Source: Pollenia angustigena
Lineage: Eukaryota > Arthropoda > Insecta > Diptera > Polleniidae
Assembly (NCBI GenBank): GCA_930367215.1
Contig: OV884056.1
Span: 250,073,127-250,137,126, forward strand
Length of the DNA: 64,000 nucleotides
Direction of reading: 5' to 3'
The notes beneath the pieces are model-generated. The model made no database searches, was not told the origin of the DNA, and worked only from the letters and a program-made list of their open reading frames with translations. Shown here one piece after another: positions 45,030 through 56,812 of the stretch; within the stretch, counting starts at the first letter, position 1, and each line of letters opens with the position of its first letter. The position numbers were made by a program, and so were the translations under genes.

Positions 45030-45780
45030 GATAGGTAGATAGAATTTGTAGACGGAATAAAAATTTTGGGTGTTATAATTGACGAAAACCTTGATTATTC
45101 ATATCATATTGATAATGTTTACTCAAGAGTGTGCTTTACTCTTCGTCATTTATATTATCTCAACATGTATTTAACATTTCGACAAAGATATAAAGCGGCG
45201 CATGCTGTATTAATGTCTCGAATATCCTATTGTATGGAAGTGTATTTATGTACATCGTCTGGTAACATTAAAATAGGATAAGGCTTTTAGTAAACAAAAT
45301 TGTTAGATTTGTTTTTGGTTTATGGCTCTGTAATCGAAATCGAAATTTAATTCAAAATGGTAATCAGCATAATTTATACAATCATATATCATCACATGTG
45401 AATCGTTTTTTAGGATGTTCTTTTGAAAATATATATGTAATTATGAGGTATATGCTAGTATTTTACAAGCTTATCAAAACTGCACCACCACAGTTTTTGT
45501 TACACCGTTTTAGATTTACGCATTCCACCAGGAATGTTCAAATTTTAATCCCAGAGAAATGCGCATAGGAATAGCTAATCCCTTCAACAATAAATTTCAG
45601 TGTTTTTATCAATAATAAAAATTGGGAATTAAGCACAGCACGACTAACAAAATCTTGTAAATTTTGTATTCCCCAAAATTACTTTGATACTAATCATATT
45701 CATTTCTCAATTGTAATATGTACTTTGGCCACAAAGGGCTTTTATATTACACAATTATAACAAATAAAAAAAAATTACAA
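45030..45780 (+). pseudogene. 3' fragment of a non-LTR retrotransposon
   Basis: 45066-45281 reads LGVIIDENLDYSYHIDNV, then LRHLYYLNMYLTFRQRYKAA and SRISYCMEVYLC, the C-terminal end of RT ORFs of I or Loa-like LINEs. Broken frames go on to about 45545. A 3' end with ATTACACAATTATAACAAAT precedes an A-run at 45767-45775. Repeat Q interrupts it at about 45545-45660. The catalytic part of the RT is absent, as expected of a 5'-truncated copy. Confidence 0.7.
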
Positions 45781-46171
45781 AATACTTACACATCTGCATG
45801 TATTTAAAATACGAAATACACCATCTTTATTCAAACCAAAAAATACATTAGATAAATCTAATTAACAAAACAATTGTTTCATTTTATAAATATCAGATTT
45901 TTGAATGTAGCATCAGACAAACAGTTTCTTGTTGGAGAATAAATAAAACCTGCTGAAGAAAATAATCTTTCTACAGGTCCTGATGAGCACAAACTTGTAT
46001 TAAATTCTATGAATACTCTTTTTATATTTGGATAGCTGTCAAGAGTGATAATGTATTTGCTCTTGTCACTGAGGAAACTTACAAATTCCAACTCCAAATT
46101 TGATGTCCTAGTTTCGCCATTCCCTATCTACGAAAACAACAAAATCATCGTCTTCTTTACTGGTGCTTCTA

Positions 46172-47103
46172 ATGGGTGATTTTCTAAGAGCTATAGGAAA
46201 GTTTTTAAAAAAACACATAAAATTCAGAAAAATGCGTGAAATCTTTATTTGAATCGATAGTATGGTCCATATTATTTAATGCTTGAAGATTATTTCATGC
46301 AAATGTTGACCGTGACTGCGCCTCAAATGGTCCATCCGCTTAGTCCAATTTTGGCATACTCTTTCCAACATTTCGGCCGGTGTCTCATGAATAAATGCTT
46401 CAATGTTGTCTTCCAATGCGTCAATTGAAGCTGGCATGTGTGTATAGACATAAGCTTTAATATAGCCCCACAAAAAATAGTCTAGAGTCGTTAAATCGCA
46501 CGATCTAGGCGGCCAATTGACCGGTCCCAAACGTGAAATGAAATGTTCACCGAAATCTCCTCTCAATAAGTCCATTGTTAAGCGTGCTGTGTGGCATGTG
46601 GCACCGTCTTCTTGAAACCACATGTCATGCAAGTCAAGCTCTTGCATTTGGGGCAAAAAAAAAGTTAGATATCATCTCACGGTAGCGCTCACCATTCACA
46701 GTTACATATGTACGTTTCGATTCGCATCATCTTTGAAGAAGTACGGTCCAATGATGCCACCAGCCCATAAACCGCACCAAACTGTGACTTTTTCTGAATG
46801 CATTGGTAGCTCTTGCAATGCTGATTTTCACTCCAAAATCGACAATTCTGCTTATTAACGTACCAATTGAGCCAAAAATGAGCTTCGTCGCTGAACACAA
46901 GAAGCGCGCGATGAACTTTCTTAACAGAGCACGCATTTCGATAATAAAATTCAATAATTTGCAAGCGTTGTTCGTTTGTAAGACGATTCATAGTTAAATT
47001 ACAGACCAAACTGAAGATGTTTGACAGTGAAACAAAACACGAAACGTGCGTCAGCTGTTTAAACCAGTGTTGCCAAAAAGATAATAGCTTAAAAATCACC
47101 CGA
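46172..47103 (-). mobile_element. Mariner-like element, copy 2
   Basis: The ends ATGGGTGATTTTCTAAGAGC and GATAATAGCTTAAAAATCACCC are near inverses, with TA at 46170-46171 and 47104-47105. 932 bp. Very close in sequence to 36799-37717, so both spread recently relative to the hosts they sit in. Confidence 0.9.
46276..47000 (-). pseudogene. Mariner-like transposase with internal deletion
   Basis: The frame 46656-46276 reads LDLHDMWFQEDGATCHTARL, then SRLGPVNWPPRSCDLTTLDY and FLWGYIKAYVYTHMPASIDA, ending LRRSHGQHLHEIIFKH. N-terminal pieces (LTNEQRLQIIEFYYRNACSV, then SDEAHFWLNWYVNKQNCRFW) are read from 47000 to 46800 in another frame. The stretch between KKVHRALLVF and SDEAHF, which holds most of the DNA-binding half in full-length relatives, is deleted. 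I count 36 residues between the Asp of EDGAT and the Asp of SCDLT. Confidence 0.8.
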
Positions 47104-47741
47104 TACTTCTGATATTTCCAGGTGTCATTTTAAGTTTTTTGAAATTTTCCTCCAGAGTATAAATTGCAAGATTTTGGATTCTTTGCCTTTCTTCTAACTT
47201 GATGATAACAGGAGGCCAAAATAGCTTTATTTATTTCCGGAGATAGTTTAAAAAACTTATCGAATCTTTTTCCAAGCTCTCTCTTAGTAGTGGTATAATA
47301 GGACTTAAATGTCTTAAATTGTTTCCATTCAACCGATTAAATCTTGTTCTAATAGACATTAAAGTCGGCAAAAGTTTTCCGTTGTTACCCTGAAGGTAAT
47401 CTAAAGCTTTTAGCTTTTCTAAAATCTTTGGAAAAGGTTTCCTGATGATAATATACTTGCATGTGCCCGTGCAGAAAACTGAATTGCCAAATTGGTTTTT
47501 TTTGTTGTTTTCTTGCGAAGACAATAGAATGAAACAATTTTTTTTTTAATTTTGTTTTTTCTATTTTCCCACTTACAACTACAATTCGAGTCGGAAAGAA
47601 CCCAACCAGTTGTAGGGGGATGTAAGAAAAGATAAACTCACTGTTTATTGTTGGTGTTTTGTTTAAGCTTTGATATTGTTACAAGTAAGACTTTGAGTGT
47701 TTAAAATTCTTATTCGCTTTAGGGTTTTATTTGCATAATAT

Positions 47742-47890
47742 TTTTAGCTTTTCTAAAATCTTTGGAAAAGGTTTCCTGATGATCTGGCCTAAGCAACCAG
47801 TGAAATGCGCATAGAAGCTAGCTTTCCCTCAACAATAAATTTCAGTGTATTTATCAAAGATGAAAAATTGTGAATTTAGCACGTCATACA
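47742..47890. repeat. Repeat Q copy with a 42-bp duplication of hAT-3 coding sequence
   Basis: 47742-47783 is identical to 47408-47449 (it includes AGCTTTTCTAAAATCTTTGG). It is followed by GGCCTAAGCAACCAGTGAAA and the repeat Q core. Confidence 0.65.
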
Positions 47891-48035
47891 AAAATCTTAG
47901 CAGTGGCAATAAGTTTCAAAACTACAACGAATTCCTCTAAATATTCCAGTTCTATAGCCGCGAAAGTGTTCACCTTACTTAACTTATCCAATAATTCATT
48001 TAAACTATGTTTTTAAAATACAAAATTCTCCCATT

Positions 48036-48757
48036 TTTATACCCACACCACAATAGTGGAGAGGGTATTATGCATTTGTGCTGATGTGTGTAACGCCTGT
48101 AAATATTGGTCCTAGACCCACCTTAAAGTATACCGATCGACTCAGAATAACTTTCTGAGTCGAACTAACGATGTCCGTCCGGCTGGCTGGCAGGCAGGCT
48201 GGCTGGCTGGATGTCCATGTAACCTTGTGCGCAAAGTACAGGTCGCAATTTTGAAGGTAATTTGATAAAATTTGGGACATGGGTTTTTATTGGCACAAGG
48301 ACTAAGCCTATTGAAAATGGGCCAAATCGTAGGACTACGAGGGAAGATAGGGGGAAATTTCTTCCTCTCAGAAACTATCAAACCGATTTTAATGAAATTT
48401 AAAACATAGATAGAACCATATCTATATGGACACAAAATGTATGCATTTTTAAAAAAATAGGACCACGAGGGGAGATAGGGGCAATTTCTGCCTCTCAAAC
48501 CGATTTTAATGAAATTTAAAACAAAGATAGATCCATATCTATATGGACACATTAGCTATACAGTTTTTCAAAAATAGGACCATAAGGGGAGGTAGGGTAC
48601 AATTTCTGCCTCTCACAAACTTTCTAAACGATTTTCATGAAGTTTATAAACATAGATAAATCCATATTTATATGGACATACAGGCATGATGTGTTTTTAA
48701 ATACTGTGGTGTAGGGCATCATATGGTCGGGCTTGACCGACTATACTTTCTTACTTG
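48036..48757 (-). repeat. Family B hairpin-ended repeat, copy 2
   Basis: Inverse of 3420-4005. TTTTATACCCACACCACAAT is at one end. GTCGGGCTTGACCGACTATA and CTTTCTTACTTGT are at the other. The frames on the minus strand through it (48068-48552) are repeat sequence. Confidence 0.7.
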
Positions 48758-48973
48758 TTTTTAAATGTATTTAAAATACAAAATAAAAACTACTTCTATT
48801 TATTGTATAATAAATAAACAAACATATAATACAAAATACAAAATACTTGCTGGACATGTATTTTAAATACAAAATACTTGCACGTCATGTATTTCAAATA
48901 CAAATACAAAATACCTATTTGTATTTTAGATACGTATTTCAAATGCATGTATTTCAAATATTGTCCAGCCCTG

Positions 48974-49262
48974 ACTATTACTAAGCAAAATAAAAATTAT
49001 GTTAAAGCTAATTTTCTGTGTGGTTACAAAAATTAAAAACCAAGAAAAAAACTATTACACAGAATCACTTTTTAGTTGTATTTTTAAACATAAATTTCAA
49101 GCATTTTGAAATAAAAAATTGTTAATCAAAATATTTTCTCAGTAATTTTATGATATCTGAAATACGGCAGTACTGTATTCACATATTTTTAAAAATAAAC
49201 ATAATTTTTTCATCAAGATAGACGACCAAGGTACCAAAGACCAAAGAAGTAAATATTCAGCC
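48974..49262. other. No gene recognised
   Basis: AT-rich, no signal. Confidence 0.4.
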
Positions 49263-49494
49263 ATGTCACAGAGTACAATTCCGTTCGGAAACGGAATTCA
49301 TCCCGTATTTTGGTGCTTCAGAAATTTAGGAAAACATTTTTGGGATAAAACCATTTTTGTTTTCATGAACGGAATGGGACGTTTCTGTATCTAAAAGGCA
49401 AAAAAACTATCAAATTACCTTTCTATCAATGAACAAATATATTTTCTTCGATTCCGAACGGAATCATTCCGAACGGAATTGTACTCTGTGACAT
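49263..49494. mobile_element. MITE with 28-bp inverted ends
   Basis: ATGTCACAGAGTACAATTCC and the following GTTCGGAA are exactly mirrored at the right end (TTCCGAAC then GGAATTGTACTCTGTGACAT). The inner ACGGAAT motif is repeated. No coding. Confidence 0.8.
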
Positions 49495-50080
49495 AGCTGA
49501 TTAAATGAATTTTGTAATATCGGTAACATGATAATGGTTTTTAAGCACAAAAATAAAGCTTTGTTCATAAGATGTTTTCGCTTCGAGAAGCTGACTGTGT
49601 AAACACTTGACCGGGTCGATCTCTATTCAAAAAAAGAAGTTGTGCCAGTCATTCCCTGGAATGAAATATATGTCAATGAAGTTTCTAAAACAGGAAACAT
49701 TCGTTTGCCACGCACCCAAATACAGCCCTTTTAGTTTTTTGTATGTAACGCTGCCATTTTAAGTCCAATCTCTTCATATCGTTGTTCATGGCTGTACATT
49801 TTTGACATATGATGAGATCGGACTTCAAAAGAAAATATAAAATTAGTTCATCAATAACATATAAAACAGTCAGCAACTTTCAATTTCCGCAGATTATATA
49901 GATTCAAAAAGAAAAAAAGTTATCCGCCTACGACTGCCTTGATTTTTTATTACCTTTTTTGGAATGGATACTCGAATAAAAATACGTGATTTCTTTCATT
50001 AATGTCTTAAAGTAAAAAATAATAAGAACAATTAGTATTGTCGTAATTTTGTTGAACTATTTATGGTTTTTAATCCAAAT
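49495..50080. other. No gene recognised
   Basis: AT-rich, no signal. Confidence 0.4.
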
Positions 50081-50084
50081 TTTC

Positions 50085-50930
50085 AATATTTTTAATCAGG
50101 CTTAAGTTCATCAAATTTAATTTTCAATAAATTATTTTTATGAAGAAAAGAATTTTACAATATGAAAATTAATTAAAATTGTTATAATAATTTAATGGAA
50201 ATTAAATTTGATGAACTTAAGCCTGATTAAAAAATATTGAAAATTTGGATTAAAAACCATAAATATTTCAACAAAATTACCACAATACTAATTATTGTTA
50301 AAGCTAAGGCACGAGCTCTATGTGTACATTTGTCCTTCAAGTTGTGCTGAAAAAGGTCAACAGGAAAAAGAAAGACAAACATGAAAAAACAAAAAAATGT
50401 ACTTTGGACTTCAAGAAAAATTCTTGACAAAAAGTACGAAAAAACAGAGGTAAAAGGAAAAACATGTAAAATCAATTAAAAATGGATAATCATTCGAAAA
50501 AGCAAATTTCGATCTACCAAAGGTTAAAATACAATTTGGTTTAAGGATTGATGTTTGACTATTGACGACAGCAGTCGTCGATGGCTGCGAGTGTAAGACA
50601 GCAAAACCCTCTGAGGAGATCGAGTGGTAGCGATCGAAACATGTCAGGGTAACCGGCCGCCTGGGTTCGAATCTCAGGCCAGCCGCCTGGGTTCGAATCT
50701 CAGGCCAGCCGCCTGGGTTCGAATCTCAGGCCAGCCGCCTGGGTTCGAATCTCAGGCCAGCCGCCTGGGTTCGAATCTCAGGCCAGCCGCCTGGGTTCGA
50801 ATCTCAGGTCTGTCAAGAATGAATGTTTATCAATAACAATTTTAATTAATTTTCATGTTGTAAAATTCCTGTCTTCATAAAAATAATTAAATGAAAATTA
50901 AATTTGATGAACTTAAGCCTGATTAAAAAT
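50085..50930. repeat. Family I repeat with SINE-like core
   Basis: CTTAAGTTCATCAAATTTAA at about 50105 is mirrored at 50200 and again at 50900. A core at 50530-50830 (GATTGATGTTTGACTATTGA, GAGGAGATCGAGTGGTAGCG) matches the inverse of 60955-61110 in sequence order. The core has A-box-like and B-box sequences and so looks RNA polymerase III-derived. Confidence 0.6.
50655..50810 (+). repeat. Six tandem 26-bp units, each with a B box
   Basis: Six head-to-tail copies of AGCCGCCTGGGTTCGAATCT plus CAGGCC, almost identical. The first begins GG instead of AG and the last ends TC. GGTTCGAATC matches the RNA polymerase III B-box consensus. The related repeat near 60970 has one such unit (GTTCAATCCCC). 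Confidence 0.9.
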
Positions 50931-50935
50931 AATAA

Positions 50936-51165
50936 GAACATTTAAAAAAAATTTTGCCCCCCCCCCCCCCCCCCTAGATTTTATCCTGGCTCCGACCATG
51001 TATTCGTGTACTGTCATCGGGAATATGTCATCGGTAATATGTATGCCTGCAAAGTTTCATCCATTTGCATTGAGTATAAGGCGGTTAAATTAACGTTACA
51101 AGATTTGATTTTCCGAAGTGAAGCTAAAGAAAAGGTTTTAAAAAATTTTGGAATATAGAACACTA
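50936..51165 (+). repeat. Family J repeat with poly-C run
   Basis: AATAAGAACATTTAAAAAAA, a run of C at about 50956-50973, then TAGATTTTATCCTGGCTCCG and CATCGGGAATATGT. The same order is at 58826-59165, where the C-run is broken up. Confidence 0.6.
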
Positions 51166-52894
51166 TCAGTGGTGCCTGCTTAAAAATTCAGTAAGCTAAA
51201 CGATCTTTGCGCATTTTTATTTTAAGGATATATGGAAAGGAAACGAATCCTTTAGCGGCTTTATACCAAATTTACAACACCTTCTATTTTTGGCCACTCG
51301 TTTTATAAAGGCACAAAACAGTGCGTCGTTGCTCTTGCAAATTTGCCATTTTGAATTTTTGTTTATATACGGTTTTCTAGCTCTAGCTTTTCATATTGTT
51401 ATACATTTTCTAAATTCCAATTATTAAAATTAAATAACTATTAAGAGAATTATTAAGTAAATCCTTTAACCTTGATTTTAAAAATTATTCAGATACAATT
51501 TTTTGATATCACAAAAATTTGTATTAAAATTGTTTTTAATTGCGGTGAAGTGCTTTAGAAAATCAAACCTAACCTAAACTCCATGAAATCAACGTGTTTT
51601 TTTTTTTTTTTTTTGTTAATTTTTCTTCAAATAAACAATAAAATTATAATAATTAATTATAATTCTTGTTTAAGAACCACACTTGTGTATTAAATTCAAT
51701 AAAACAATTAAAAAAATAATAACCACCTTAACGTCCTTGACTAACAAAAATGTTTTCACAGAATAGAAAAGTGAACATAAAGTATTGATTAATCATACGA
51801 ATAGAACTGCTCTAATGCACACAGATTAACAAAACTAGAAATGTGTATATATAAAATTTGTACATATTTATATAAGTATATAAGAATGCACAAGTGTGCT
51901 TGAAAGCAAATACATATTTTGGAATAATAATGGCATTAAGCACCCACTTTACGTAGATTTTTATACATTAAAGTGGTTTTTCTAAGGTTTGTGTATCAAT
52001 TTTTATTTATGAATCAATAATTTTGTTATATTTTTAACAAAATTAATTCTGACTAGAAGTACAAGTAAGAAAAGGAATTAATTAACAAAAAATAAACGTG
52101 AAAAAACAAGAACTAATTACAATTATTTTGGGGTAATAACATGTGGCAATTACACATTTTTCCGTTATCATTTACGGTAATCAATAATTTAGCAATACAA
52201 ACTCATATACAGACAAACATACATATGCATGACAATTACGTTTGTATTAGAGCATCCAGATATCCTATAACCCTGCAAGCATTTAGAAGATTTTTGGAAG
52301 ATTGAAGTTACTGGGCGTTACTTTTTTTAAGCTACAGGAGGATTAAAACAAGATTTTACTTTCATAAATTACAAAAACTACAATACATTGCAATCGTATG
52401 TCAATCGCCTGATTTGGTTTTTTATGACTTCTGGACGAAATTGAAAAACAAAACTTCAAAAATAGCATTTGTTTAAGAATCACATGCATAATTTTTTAAA
52501 GTGAGCACGCATTTTACAAAAGCAAAATACATTTCCATTGCGATTTTATCTTTTGACTGTAAATTGATTCGTTGGATATCGTGGAAGTTTATTGCGAGCA
52601 AACGGTCAAGTAGATATGAAAAGCCTCCGTTTAAACAAGAACAACCAACTTATCAGCAGTTTTGTCATTGCCAATCTTATGTCCCAGCAAAAACTTTGCT
52701 TACAAAATAAGCAGAAAAATAATGAGAATTTGACGAGCCGACTACCTACTTTTCTACTAGAAAAAGTACTTAGTTTTGTTCGAGATGTCCCAAAAGTAAT
52801 CCTTTATAATTTAGCCTATTATAATCTAAAAAATAATATGTTTTTTTATACTTAAAATTTTTATAAAAATATATAGTTAGACAAAGTCAATAAA
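51166..52894. other. Intronic sequence without recognised element
   Basis: The longest stretch of the large intron in which I see no repeat family. AT-rich with poly-T runs at 51600. The frames at 52501-52855 have no known domain. If the intron has regulatory elements for the cuticle gene, this is a reasonable place, but nothing in the sequence shows it. Confidence 0.4.
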
Positions 52895-53047
52895 GTAAAT
52901 TTTTTTTTTTTTTTTTTAATTATTTTTTTTAATTTTATTTTTTTTTCTTATTTTATTTTTTATTTTTTTTTCCTGTCTCTGGCGGGATTCGATCGTGCAA
53001 CATCGGTGCTGATAGACTAGCTCGCTTCCAGCTAGTCTACCGGGGCA
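52895..53047 (-). mobile_element. tRNA-derived SINE, copy 2
   Basis: On the minus strand: GCCCCGGTAGACTAGCTGGA, then ATCAGCACCGATGTTGC and CGATCGAATCCCGCC (B box), AGAGACAGG, and a long A-rich tail (52900-52975 as T-runs on the plus strand). Same family as 17142-17285. Confidence 0.7.
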
Positions 53048-53277
53048 GGGTAGTTTTTGTATTAAAAAACTATGTTTTTTTGACTATAATGACTAAATGA
53101 CATTTTTATTGTCATAATGAAAATTTAAAATTTTCTGTATATTTAAGATATAATAATAAAGTTATTATTTAATATATAACTAATAATCCAAAAAGTGGCG
53201 AATAAAGCTACAAAGTAATGAATTCTTGAAGTCATTAAAAGTAGGATTGTAAGTAAAGTTTTTGCTTGGGTATACTA

Positions 53278-53549
53278 CCCAGTAAAAACTTCGCTTACTT
53301 TTTTAAAAAGGAATAGCTTCTCTCACTCATTATTTAGTAGCTTTCTTCTCTATCTGCTTCTATAACAACTTCTGTAACTACTTAATTCTTAATGTATGTA
53401 GGTAAAAAAATAATGACTAACTTTTGAATGCGTTCATTTTGGGGCATCCCTGGTAAAATTCATTGGTTCTTTCAGCAGAATTGTAAGTAGTGCTTTTAAG
53501 TTTTTCTGATTACTAAACACATTATTTTGTAGGCCAAGTTTTTACTAGG
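53278..53549. mobile_element. MITE, CCCAGTAAAAACTT family copy 2
   Basis: CCCAGTAAAAACTTCGCTTA on the left and GGCCAAGTTTTTACTAGG on the right, with TA on both sides. The right half matches 22351-22428 (TTCATTGGTTCTTTCAG and AAGTAGTGCTTTTAAG). The left half is unique to this copy. Confidence 0.75.
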
Positions 53550-53679
53550 TAGTGTGGTACAGTGAAACATCCCATAACGTAGACTTCCCATAGTCGGACA
53601 CCTCCCATAATAATATGTATATGTCAATGAATGGAGAAAAATGTTTTAAAAAAGTACCAATGTAAATTGTACACATTGA

Positions 53680-53727
53680 TTGGAAATTCGAACGCTTAAG
53701 GGATGAATTAAGCGTTCGAATTTCCAA
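53680..53727. repeat. Perfect 20-bp hairpin, 8-nt loop
   Basis: TTGGAAATTCGAACGCTTAA, loop GGGATGAA, then the exact inverse. Confidence 0.8.
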
Positions 53728-54019
53728 AAATTACAAAATTTATATTTGTGTTTTTAAGATAAACTAGGAATTTCGTATTAATATCCTTTATTTCTACACG
53801 TATTCATTTTTGTTATCTTTCGACATATGAGGTTACCGAATTTTCCCTTTTTACCTTCACAGATTTAATACCATTCAAGTGATGTATTTTTTTGCAAATC
53901 GGTTGACAAACAGAGGAGGAAAGTGTTCCCAACCGTTTTGTCGTTTTTATTATAAGATTGTCTTATTTTTAAAGGTTTTCGAAAATAGTGCAGGTGAAAA
54001 TTCATGTTCTAGACATTTC

Positions 54020-54150
54020 TGTGGGGTAATTCTGTAACTTTTTAGCGACAAAAATTTGTCGTTAAGAAGTGAATTTTAAGTATTTTTAAATAAAAATGTT
54101 CTACTTAACGACAAATTTTTGTCGTTAAAAAATTACAGAATTCCGCCACT
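54020..54150. mobile_element. Small palindromic MITE
   Basis: Arms of about 48 bp around AATTCTGTAACTTTTTAGCG and CGACAAAAATTTGTCGTTAA mirror each other over a centre of about 30 bp. CGACAAAAATTTGTCG is itself a palindrome in both arms. Confidence 0.7.
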
Positions 54151-55470
54151 GGTCTAATACTTTTCGCTATTTTTCAAAGAACATTAAAAGGGGAAGTGTA
54201 AGAATCGTCTTAAGAATCTTATTCCAAAGCATTTCCAATAAAGTTTTAGAACTATGAGAGTCGTATACTTGGCGATACTGTTAATGAAGAAGCGGGTTTT
54301 TCTAACTTTTGCTATAACAAATGCTTGCATGCACATGCCAAAGTTTCCAGTTTTCTCTAAATATGTAACTTTTAATGCGATTGTATTGTCGAATATGTAG
54401 ATTAAACTGCTGTAGAACGACTTTAACTACTTTTAAATGCTTATTTAAACGTATCTGTATGCATAGATATATAAGCACACCACACACACACATACACACA
54501 TACATTATAATCATTTTAGTGGTGTTGTTTTAGTGTGTGGTAACATTTTTGTTTTGTTCTGTGACACGCCTTTTAAATATTTGTAACTTGCTCGGTCTCC
54601 ATTTACCACACTTAATTGTTGTTATTATTATTGTTATGTTTAATGGAATTATACTTAAATGTTAAGGTATTGTGTATATAAAATAGTAATTATGGAATGC
54701 ATGTTATATTTACAGTGAGTGACAATTTAAATGTAAATTTGAAAGAAAAAAATCATGAATTTACATATCAATAAGTAATTTAAAGCGTTTGCTGTAGAAC
54801 ACAAACAAGAGTTTGATTCTTCGGCAAAAGCGGCTCTATTTAGAGCTATTGATAAAATTCTTTGAATCAGGCAAAGTAAAATTCTCTGTATTACACAGAG
54901 TAAAATTATCTGTATTACACAGTGTATTTTATAGTATTAAAAAAAAAAAAAACATGGACTAATGATTTACTTTACCAATTTAGCGCACCAAACATTAGCA
55001 ATTAGCTCTAGTGTACTTTCTTACTTAGAGTATGACAATAATGCTCCTCCTTTGGGTCAAAAGCCATATTTATAAGATAACAGAATATAGACATTTTCTT
55101 ATTTCAAGTGTGGCAAGTATGAGTTTTGGCATATCAAGTGAACGAAAAATTATTGTATTACTTAACAAAATAAAACCGCCGGTTGAAATTTTCAAACTGA
55201 AAATAATATTTAATTTCTTATATAAAAAAATGCTCTTGTTAAGAGGCATGTTTCATTTAATTTTTAGGACTATTTTTCATTATTTTGGGGTGACATTTTA
55301 ATAAAACAATAACTTGGTTACATCGCCTACTGAAAAATAGCCATAAAATTGGAGTCAATTTCCATTTGCTGTATGGGGTCGCACTTCGCAAAGCCAAGAA
55401 AAAATTAATCCATGCTGTTTTTAAAGTAGTGGATACTGGTGGTGATTGAGCAAATTTGATGTCTCTTGTT
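54151..55470. other. No gene recognised
   Basis: AT-rich. CA/TG microsatellite near 54478-54505. No frame with a known domain. Confidence 0.4.
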
Positions 55471-55479
55471 ATCATAAGC

Positions 55480-55935
55480 AGTTTGGGAATGAAATCAGTT
55501 CAGTAGAAAAAGTGTTCGAGAGCCAAATGGGGGCCACCCACCTTAAAAAAAATGTATGTGTATATATTTTTGTTAAAAAAAACTAACATTAATTTGAGGC
55601 AGACTGCACCGATTGTCATGAAATTTTGCAAAAATATGAAATCACAAGATCAAATTTCGTAAGGATCGGCCCATAATTTAACAAAGGCAACCATATGTTG
55701 CCATAGTGCAATAATACTTGAAAACACAACGCCAAATTTCGTGACCATCGATCAGTAACTTACCATATGCCTCATATAAAGTCAATTCTCGAAAACGTAC
55801 TTTAAGATTACGCCTAAAACCACAACGCATTAAGTGAGGTTAGGTTTCTATGAGATTGGCTTACAACTTATATATTCCAAATAAATTTCAATTCTTACTA
55901 TCGGGGAAGGGTTTTAAAAAAATCGAATGTAGCAC
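55480..55935 (+). repeat. Divergent family A repeat (copy 5)
   Basis: GGGGGCCACCCACCTTAAAA, TTTCGTAAGGATCGGCCCAT and ACGCCTAAAACC follow in the order of the family A units but with many changes. The ends are lost. Confidence 0.45.
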
Positions 55936-56812
55936 TTTTACTTATTTAATCGAGATTTAAGTGGTGTTCATTTACTTAACTTTCAACGAGGGGCTCAACT
56001 GAAAATTTACAAAATTGTTCTCCCATTTATTTAAACAACATTGACAGTATCCTGCTATAAAATACGAATTTCTGGGGCCAAATTTCGGCATTTGATTCCC
56101 ATTTTAGTTGTATTGTAATTTTGTTCGATATCGAATGCCATATTTTGGCCCCTGCCTTCCTTAGCTTAATTATTTTAAACAAAATATTGTTTTACATGAT
56201 TAAATTTAAGAAAAAAAAAGTAAGAGTGCCATATTCAGCTATATTTAATCTTATATACCCCTCATCATGCTGCAATAAGAACAGAAAGTAGTATAAAAAT
56301 CGTTCTTAGATATTAATAAATCTATTACAGGCTGTACCAACTTCTCAAATGCCGACAATATTTTATCAGATATTGTATGTTAATAACCAAGATGCCAGGC
56401 ATACTGAAAAAGAGGAGGACATCGTTAAATCAACTGCGCTATACATGTATGTTTGCATTAGTTATGTGTAAAAAAAAAACAAAAAAAGGGCAGACAGAAT
56501 AGAAAGAAATGAGATATTAAGAAAACCAAATTTCTTTAATGTGCAGTTTTTCGTTGGGAAAAAAGTTAATCGAGAAAACGGCCATTATTATCAAATTTAT
56601 AATCGATTATTAAATTTAACATTCGTTTAATAAGTAAAATTTTCAAAACAAATTACTAATTTACTATTAGAGTTTTGCAAAAATGAGAAAAACAATTTTT
56701 TAACAATTTTTTTTTTATTTATGAATTTTAAAAATTAAACAAAAAATGATTTTCGTCGAATTTTTGTTAAAACAAAATTTTATATAGAAAACTTAAGAAA
56801 CAAACATGAAAT
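55936..56812. other. No gene recognised
   Basis: AT-rich, no signal. Confidence 0.4.

Larger units (their letters stand above)
45879..47524 (-). pseudogene. hAT-3 transposase, split by a mariner
   Basis: The upstream block (47524-47231) reads FPKILEKLKALDYLQGNNGK, LLPTLMSIRTRFNRLNG and LRHLSPIIPLLRESLEK. More of it is visible out of frame to 47105. The mariner at 46172-47103 then breaks it. The downstream block (46097-45879) is the dimerisation region: SSGPVERLFSSAGFIYSPTR and LSDATFKNLIFIK. The N-terminal finger and first catalytic residues were not found upstream of 47524. The enzyme would mobilise hAT-3 and its non-autonomous relatives. Confidence 0.8.
44919..48973 (-). mobile_element. 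hAT element (family hAT-3), about 4 kb with nested insertions
   Basis: The ends TAGTGTTGGGCAAAATAC and TTGTCCAGCCCTG are approximate inverses. Both subterminal regions are filled with GTATTTTAAATAC-type repeats (44940-45030 and 48760-48960). Flanks ACTATACT and ACTATTAC suggest a decayed 8-bp duplication. It contains LINE fragment 45030-45780, mariner 46172-47103, a repeat Q piece and a family B repeat (48036-48757). Confidence 0.75.

Noticed and set aside
48068..48552. Overlapping minus-strand frames with repeated CPYRYGSIYVLNFIKIGL
   Set aside because: They are translations of tandem modules in a family B repeat and recur in the other copy in different frames.
50655..50810. A CRISPR-like array
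   Set aside because: The 26-bp units abut directly with no unique spacers, and the organism is a eukaryote. It is a tandem repeat.
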